From Cryptomeria japonica (Eukaryota > Streptophyta > Pinopsida > Cupressales > Cupressaceae): DNA of 64,000 bases. How positions within the stretch are numbered: position 1 is the first letter of the stretch; every line of letters begins with the position of its first letter. Location: NCBI RefSeq assembly GCF_030272615.1, contig NC_081409.1, forward strand, positions 911,986,340-912,050,339, in the 5' to 3' direction. Shown one piece after another: positions 57,509 to 64,000 of this stretch. Under the pieces are notes generated by a model. That model saw only the letters and a program-made list of their open reading frames with translations. It had not been told where the DNA came from and did not search any database. A program made the position numbers and the translations under genes.

Positions 57509-60500
57509 TCATGTCATCTGTAACAACCTTTCATCTAGAATCTTATTCCCTTTCCAATTCTCTTTCTTAGCATATGCAATGAATTTTGTCACGATTCCTT
57601 CGATTTCTGTGCTTGGAATCTCGGGAAGATTCTTGATACTCTCTTCTAAGTGGATAACCTGATCAAATGCATCTAGAAGAGCTGTGTCCCAAGTAGGTTC
57701 AAGTTCCTTTGTTCTATCAATCAGGAGCATGGTGGCATACATCTGATCATATTGCTCATCTGTAACATCTGCGTCCTTGCGAAAGATGATCTTGATTCTA
57801 TCCTCAAATTCTTGTAAATCCACATCTGTCTCGACCTCGATCCTTCTGCCAAGAATGGTATGAAGTACCTCAAATACTCTGTCCTGGATCGGATTGATCA
57901 CCTCCTCAACTTGACCACATCTAACACTGATGTCCTCAAAGAGAACACTCTTTATATGGAGTAAGGTTGACCACTGAAACAAACTGTGAGAATCACCTTC
58001 TAAGATCCTCTCTTGTGCTAAAATTCTTCTGGATGTATGTCTTATAACTTTCAAGACAGGGATGACAACGTCCTTGGTATAGGCAAATGCAGCTACTGTT
58101 GCCATCAATCTGTGAATAATCTCAAGAACTTGGATAGCCTGATGGGTGATCTTCGACATCCTTGTAACAAACTCAATGGCCACCATGTGAGATCTATCCA
58201 TCCAACCACATGTACGCTGGACCAGGTTCCTGAATCTTTCTGCTTCATTGATTGATTGAAGGGGCAATGCCTGCAATGGTGATCTAACTGGATCCTGACG
58301 TCCCAAAGGTTCATTGATGTGACTGAAATATGTCCTCCATGCACCGACCTCTCTCTCAAGCTTTCTATTCTTTTCCACTTCTTCTCTAAGCTTGTCCTTC
58401 AATGCCTCAAATGTGTCGGTGGCATCATCTAAAGTCTGCTTTGCTGTGGAAGGTCCTAACTCAATAGTCTGTATATGATAGTCCTCTGCTAGGATCTCAC
58501 CCTCATATTTGTCTGCTGCCGGTGTAGCTATCTGCAGTTTTCTAGATCCAGTCTCATCTTGAATCATCTTGGACATCTTTGTAGCCTTCTTCTTCTCTGT
58601 AGTCATATGTGAACGTCCTACGAGGCTCTCTAATCAATTGCACTGTCCTCGTCCTCAATTACGATCACCTTAGTCAATCTTTCCTTCAACCAATCTGGGA
58701 TATTTGATCTTGTCTCTTGAACTTGAATCTCTTTATGTACCATTTCTTCTTGTCTGGGAGGAGATGTTACTTCATTATCATTATCTAAATCATAGTCTTG
58801 GAGAGATCCATCGGATGAAACATGCTGTGCCTGTCCTTCCTCCTATCTGTCATTCTGTACCATTGATTCCATGGACTCTTCCACTCGAACTGTTCTATCC
58901 TCTGGCCTGGAAGAAGTACCTGGTGTTTGATCTTTGTTGGCACCTTGCTTTTTCTTGGAAGGTTCTTTCTTTTCTGATCTTTCCTTTCTCTTCGAACCTC
59001 TCGAATGGAGATTGCCCTCACTGGCACATCGAAGGTTACCTTCACCTGAATTCCTAGGATTAGGATTGCCTTCACTAACACTGGCTCCACCTTCGGCTGG
59101 CTTTTCTTCCAAAGTAAAAGACATGGCTATGCCTTGTTCTCTCAACTTCTGATGCTGAACGTCTACCCATCTGCGAGTACAAGACAAGACTGGTGCCATC
59201 AAATCATCTAAATCCACGGCCTCGGGCTCATTCCAATTCAAACTTATTGTTTTGCTTTCTCTATCATATGAAGATTGGATGTGCCTGCCGTTGTCCTGAG
59301 CTTGGTCGGCTACTCTGTAAATCTTACATTTCCTGATGAAATCCAAAGGCAATCTAGAATGTATCTTTCGTTTCACTTTGAGATCATCTAGGAGATTCAT
59401 CATAAAATCTTCAATTTGGTACTCATGTCTAAATCTTCTACCGACCGTCTCCTCTAAATGTCCATGGGGATCAAAACTATTCCTCCAAGCAAAAGATGAA
59501 AAAGGATACAAGGCTAACTCCTTCTCTGCGTCATCCATGGCTAAGACATTAGGACATACCTCAACTGAATTACCCAAAATAATAGGTACCTGAACTCCAT
59601 TCTGATGTCTGTGTCTGAATGCCTTCACATATGCTGCCAACTGCCTTGTTACTTCAAGTAACACAATTCTGTCTGTCGGGTACCTCGGCAACATGTATGG
59701 AGGTAAAGGACATCCATACACTCTAATGTAAGTGAACTTGGGAAACTGAATGAACCAAGCACCGTACCTCTTGATTAACTCCTGGGCATCCTGAGATAAT
59801 CTGTTGTGAATCCCTCCTTGCAACGTCCTTGTGATGTTCATCGTGAAAGTATCATTGATTAACTTGTAGTTCTTCCCTGATGGATGATGCAAGTAGGTAT
59901 AGGATTCACAAACTCTGACCTCGCCGGGTCCTCTTCCAATCACTCCTCTGTGAGGTAATCCTGCGTACTCAACGCTCCTGATTAAGGCATAGATGACGTA
60001 TGAACTCATGTGGAAGGACTTAGTAGCCCTGAGTCTTCTCAACTGTACGTCTAAGCAATGGCTAATTATCCTAGCCCAATGTATTGTACCCTTTCCTTGA
60101 ACAATCACCTGGATGAAGTAAAACATCCATTTCTCAAAATAGAAGGTATGAGGTGCTCCTGTGACTCTGTTGAGCATGGTGATCAAATCTCTGTACTCCT
60201 CTTGGAAATCAATCCTGTGTGGTGTGTTCGGTACTTTGCTCAGACGGGGACGACTCTTGAGTAGCCAGTTCTTGTTGATTATGCTTAGGCAAGCATCTGG
60301 ATCATCATCGTACACTGATCTGGCTCCTTCAATGCTCTTGTATATCATGTCCCTGTGCTCTGGAAGATGGAAGGCTTCACTTATGGCTTCCTCTGAAAGG
60401 TACGCCAAAGTGTTTCCCTCATTGGACACAATTGTCCTGGACTGTGGATTGTAGTGACGGGCACACTCGATCATCAACTCGTGGCATTGAATGGCTGGAG

Positions 60501-60729
60501 GAAAACCGGCCGCCTTAATGATGCCACTCTCTATTATTCTCCGGGCGACAGGTGATGGCTTGCCGATGTAAGGGACCTCTCGGAACTTCTTTGTGCTAAA
60601 GTTCCCCAAGTTGGTATCTCCAATGTTGCTCCACTTGGACACGATCTTGGTCTCCACTTCTTCGGTCTTCTGATCTTCTTTCATGAGAGCCGAGCGATTG
60701 GTGGATGCTCCCGCCTTTGGGGTCGCCAT
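57509..60729 (-). pseudogene. Long U3-resident ORF of unit K, nearly intact
   Basis: Unknown function. The ATG at 60729 directly follows a splice acceptor (TTGTGTAG then GT). Codons 1-535 form the conserved core with AAGFPPAIQ (about 75), WMFYFI, GRGPGEVRVCESY, GAWFIQFPKFTYIRVYG and LPRYPTDR. Codons 536-628 are a charged, Ser/Gly/Lys-rich linker (GSKRKERSEKKEPSKKKQ, likely nuclear signal). The last 365 codons (58606-57509) are helical with coiled-coil-like heptads near EALKDKLREEVEKNRKLERE. Only two breaks are apparent: a TAG at 58843 and a 1-base shift near 58636. It is the cleanest guide to this family here; about 1070 codons in all. I recognise no enzyme motif. Confidence 0.8.
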
Positions 60730-60731
60730 AC

Positions 60732-61390
60732 CTACACAACATTCCATTATAAGAAATAGATTTTGCAATAAATAACGTAAATAAGAGAGATAAATTTTAG
60801 GAAACCTCATGATAAGTCTCTAGAGTTATCATTTCCTAAAATACAACGATTGAGCCAAGAGAAAATCAACTCAAAATTTCAAAATTTGAAATATGACGAT
60901 GAATGAATAAAACAATAACAATTAAATCGCTATACCTCGATAGAGAGCTAACTCTAGAATGCAAAAACAAAATTTGCCTAGGCAAAATTTGAGGTATGAA
61001 GAAATCTTCAATATGATCCCCTCAAAATTGACTTCGCCACCTCTGGATAGAACGTGATCTTCAATTATCGCCCTTGACGTGGTCTCAAATGGATCTTCAA
61101 GTTCGCATAAACAAATCTCCAAGTTCGCACTTGGTGTGGTCTTCAAATTCGCCTTGGACGTGGTTTCAAATGAATCTTCAAACTCGCACCACCCTTGGTC
61201 TTCAATGTAATTCGCACTCTATATTAGCGCCACCTTTGGTATGAAATCGCACTAAGCGCGCCACCCTTGGATGAATGAAACTCGCACCACCTTTGAAGTG
61301 TCTACGCCACCTTGGATAATATTCGCACTATCTTTGCTTTCCTCAATTCGCATGTAGAAGGATAAAATAATGATGTGAAAATAATAGTTT
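60732..61390 (-). other. Leader exon and intron of the unit K gene
   Basis: A possible donor GAG/GTATAG lies at about 60937 and the acceptor at 60732. The exon part (about 60940-61370) repeats words such as TTCGCAC, CACCTTTG and ACGTGGT on either strand, similar in flavour to the leaders of A and D. Confidence 0.5.
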
Positions 61391-61399
61391 TCACCCCCC

Positions 61400-61505
61400 T
61401 ATATATAGCGCTTGCATCTCTCCATTTACTAAGGCCGACTTGGTAAAATATAATAATTTCAAACGATTTTTAAATGATTTTTAAATTAAATAACAAGGCC
61501 GACCT
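61400..61505 (-). promoter_or_regulatory. Putative promoter P1 of unit K
   Basis: Minus strand: GGTCGGCCTT (61504-61495) and AAGTCGGCCTT (61441-61431), then AGCGCTATATATAGG with TATA at 61407-61400. Same order as A, B and C. Confidence 0.6.
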
Positions 61506-61739
61506 CCATATATGAGCGCTCCAATTCGATTTTTTTATTAATTAATTAACTATTAATGCCTTGCGTTTTTTTTTTTTTGCAAATTTCGATTTTAATAAAG
61601 GCAAAATAATTAATAAATGTTTAACGCCACATTAAATGCTAGTTTAAATGGATTTTCAATTTTATCGAACTTAGCATTTTAAGGAAAATTTGAAATGTTT
61701 ATTTGGCGCCAAAATTATGAAAATGAAAGGGACGTACCT

Positions 61740-64000
61740 CATCGCTCTGGTCCCTTGGAGAGGGACAGGAGCGATTCACCATCTTTGGCATGATTCTTGC
61801 GTTTTCAACGTTCAACTCCTTCATTTCCACATCCCAAATCGATCATCTGGTGGTCCTTCGAATTTGAATTTCTTTCTTGTGCGAGCAAATGCATCTTATG
61901 ACCATCATCGCCCTGGTCCCTTGGAGAGGGACAGGAGCGACCCTAAGGTTTTTGCTTGAAATTCTCCATTTTGGTACGATCCTTTCCTTGTGTCATCTTC
62001 CAGATGCCATTTAAAACCTTGTGCGTCCTTGTCTTAACGTGATTTTCAAAGAATATCATGAGTTTTGTCTAACATCGCCCTTGTCCCTTGGAGAGGGACA
62101 GGAGCGATCTCCATGTCTTCATGTTCATCTTGTATCTTTGACCTTCAAACCTTTATTGTAAGGCGAACAATATCATTGCTTGTGTCCTTTGCGCTTATTC
62201 CATTTGTCTTCATTATGTGTTTGGACGTATTAAAGGGACCATCGCCCTTGTCCCTTGGAGAGGGACAGGAGCGATCTATTATTTCTCCTTGATCTTGGCG
62301 ACTTTTAAACTTCGATCTCCTTTGCAATGTCCTTCAACGTCGTCCTTCGCACTTCCTAACCTCGCTTCGCTTTGACCTTTGAAGGAACGTGAGTGTTTTG
62401 ATAGGATCGCCTTGGTCCTTGTCCAAAGGACAGGAGCGATCTTGATTTTTTCACGTTCAATATGCATTTTTGACCTTCGATCTTTCATTGTGATGTTTTC
62501 CAAACGCCGTCCCTTGTCTTGCTTAACCTCGCCTTGCTTCGATTTTGGAGGAATATGAGCGCTTTTGATAGGATCGCCCTGGTCCTTGTCCAAAGGACAG
62601 GAGCGATATGAGCTTTTACCTTGATTAGCAATGTTTGGACGTTTAAAACTCTTGTATGTTATCATCAAATGATGGCTTGAACCTTGTTTATCCTTATGGA
62701 GTCTTGACTTAGCACGTACTTGAAGCAAAACGAAGGATCCAAAGCAAATCGCCCTGGTCCCTTGGAGAGGGACAGGAGCGATATGGTCCCTAAGTCAATT
62801 TTGGTGATTATTTAACGTTTGAAATCTTCATGCATCACCCTTCTACCTTTCCGTGGACCCTCTAAGACCTTGCGAAATCTTGTCCTTATGTAAATCTTGC
62901 TCAAAATGATCAATACATCTAACATCGCTCTGGTCCCTTCCTGAGGGACAGGAGCGAAGTTCATCATTATGCGCTTGTTCTTGTTTTTATCAACTTGCAA
63001 TTATCTTCATTGCGTGGAATGATGTCCTTTCGACCTTCTTGGTTGCTCGAAACTTGTTTGCCTTTTGAAATTTACGCCATTATGTAGATATCGCTCTGGT
63101 CCCTTCCCATGGGACAGGAGCGATCTGGGTCTTAGAGTGTAAATCTCTTCATTGTGATGACCTTTACAACCTTGCGCTTGATGGAAATGCTCTAAAATGT
63201 CTTCGCCACCCTTTGTCTTGACTTAGATCGGTTTTAACTTGAGTGAGGAGCAAAATAATCATTGTATCGCCCTGGTCCCTTCCTGAGGGACAGGAGCGAA
63301 CTTGCTCTTGTGGCCTTCATTTCACTTTGTCACCTTCCAAATTCATATTCAACGGGCTCGTCCTTCTTCACTCTATCCGTCCATGCCTTGACATCATTTG
63401 TAACTTTGCAAGAAAAGCAATTATATCAAAAATCGCTCTGGTCCCTTCCTGAGGGACAGGAGCGAACTAGGCATTTAATACTGTTATGGACGTCCCAAAA
63501 ATCTTCAATTTATATTCAATGTGTTCATCTCATGTTCTCCTTTGTTTTTGAACGTAAACTTGCCTTGACCTTTGTCTGGATTTTGCAAAATGAAGGAAAT
63601 CGCTCTGGTCCCTGGGAGAGGGACGAGAGCTACAAGGTACTTCGCCCTGGTCCCTTGGAGAGGGACAGGAGCGATTTAGTCAATATAGGTCATTTTCCTT
63701 CGTTTTTGCATCTCAAATTATATTCATTTGGCAAAGCATCCTCCCTTGGACGTCCTCAAATTGCTAAGTCATCAAAATCTTGCAAGGACGAAGCGAAATT
63801 TGAATCGTAGCTCCGGTCCTTCACTGAGGGACAGGAGCGATTTTCCTCCTGGAGGCATTTCTGTGCTCATGAAAATCTTCAATTTATATTCAATGGAAAG
63901 ATCTCGTCGTTCTCCATCACTTCAAACGTAAAATTTGTCTGGACTCTGCAAGGATGATGAGATATTTGAAATTGAGCTCCCGTCCTTCACTGAGGGACAG
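61740..64000 (-). repeat. Hairpin-motif array of unit K (at least 15 copies)
   Basis: Copies start at 61740, 61906, 62073, 62241, 62405, 62573, 62748, 62923, 63090, 63266, 63432, 63599, 63642, 63808 and 63974. Apart from one close pair (43 bp), spacings are 164-176, mean about 168. Outer arms ATCGCTC or ATCGCCC and GAGCGAT; inner core GTCCCTTGGAGAGGGAC. Copies at 62405 and 62573 instead have GTCCTT/AAAGGAC, and 63090 has GTCCC/GGGAC with a different loop: paired changes that keep the stem. The array runs off the window. Confidence 0.92.

Larger units (their letters stand above)
56458..64000 (-). mobile_element. LTR-like unit K (5' end outside window)
   Basis: The 3' end on the minus strand is GTACAAAATACACGTCAACA at 56477-56458, the same terminus as unit B. 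In its direction: hairpin array from beyond 64000 to 61740, TCGGCC boxes and TATA (61505-61400), leader with intron, long gene (60729-57509), telo-box with TATA (57406-57317), 3' end. At least 7.5 kb lies in the window with no nested insertion seen. Confidence 0.85.

Noticed and set aside
57509-60729. Assignment of the long ORF to the plant mobile domain (aminotransferase-like) family
   Set aside because: A phrase such as LSEEAISEAFHLPE is vaguely similar, but I cannot see the family's defining motifs. Left unassigned pending a profile search.
61740-64000. CRISPR-like array (short palindromic repeats, regular unique spacers)
   Set aside because: The resemblance is superficial. Spacers are about 130 bp, repeats vary, the surroundings are plant retroelements with TATA boxes and introns, and no cas gene exists.

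Overview
The window looks like intergenic DNA of a large, AT-rich seed-plant genome, most likely a gymnosperm (the taxon is inference). It is almost entirely nested LTR-type insertions plus two related hAT DNA transposons. The only host-gene sequence I recognise is two neighbouring exons of a plant DNA polymerase lambda on the minus strand at 50886-51223. I saw no tRNA, rRNA, bacterial gene or CRISPR locus.

The main content is a family of seven unusual LTR-like units, called A, B, B', C, D, I and K here. Five are complete in the window: B, B', C, D and I. Each starts TGTTGTG, ends in a CAACA- or CAATA-type terminus, and is flanked by a matching 5-bp target duplication (ATACC, GGTAC, CTAAC, TGGCC, GGTTG). 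A is cut by the window start and K by the window end. Without nested insertions they run from about 2.7 to 7.3 kb. Reading 5' to 3', the common plan is: two small stem-loops at the very start; an array of short inverted-repeat motifs; in A, B, C and K, paired TCGGCC-type boxes and a TATA box; a leader, with a likely intron in A, B and K; an open reading frame; a second TATA box about 0.8-1.1 kb from the 3' end, preceded in five units by an inverted pair of telo-boxes; then the 3' terminus. They therefore resemble solo LTRs whose U3 region carries its own transcription unit and a hairpin array.

Two kinds of cargo occupy the same slot. A, D, I and K carry a long protein of roughly 1000-1240 codons with a conserved globular core, a charged linker and a helical C-terminus. 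All four copies are broken by stops, frameshifts or insertions. B and C carry a related short reading frame, and B' another short basic one. I cannot assign a function to any of them.

Layout: A (1-9788), its gene split by a 2.7-kb copia-type solo LTR; a G/F pair of TGTAAT-type LTRs (10283-13252); D (13585-28304), interrupted by B (which contains B') and by LTR E; C (28537-32039); a 1000-bp hAT derivative (32517-33516); a full-span hAT (34730-47920) whose transposase gene is split at a 172-bp direct duplication by LTR J, which contains unit I; retrotransposon remnants around 48-50 kb; the polymerase lambda exons; a minus-strand Ty3/gypsy remnant with its LTR L (52455-55085) interrupted by LTR M; and K (56458-64000).

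The array motifs differ in sequence between units but keep the same geometry, often with paired changes in the stems. In A, B and K they recur at about 165-180 bp, close to a nucleosome repeat. That pattern, together with the U3 gene, is the most novel signal here. All homology calls come from reading the sequence, with no database search.
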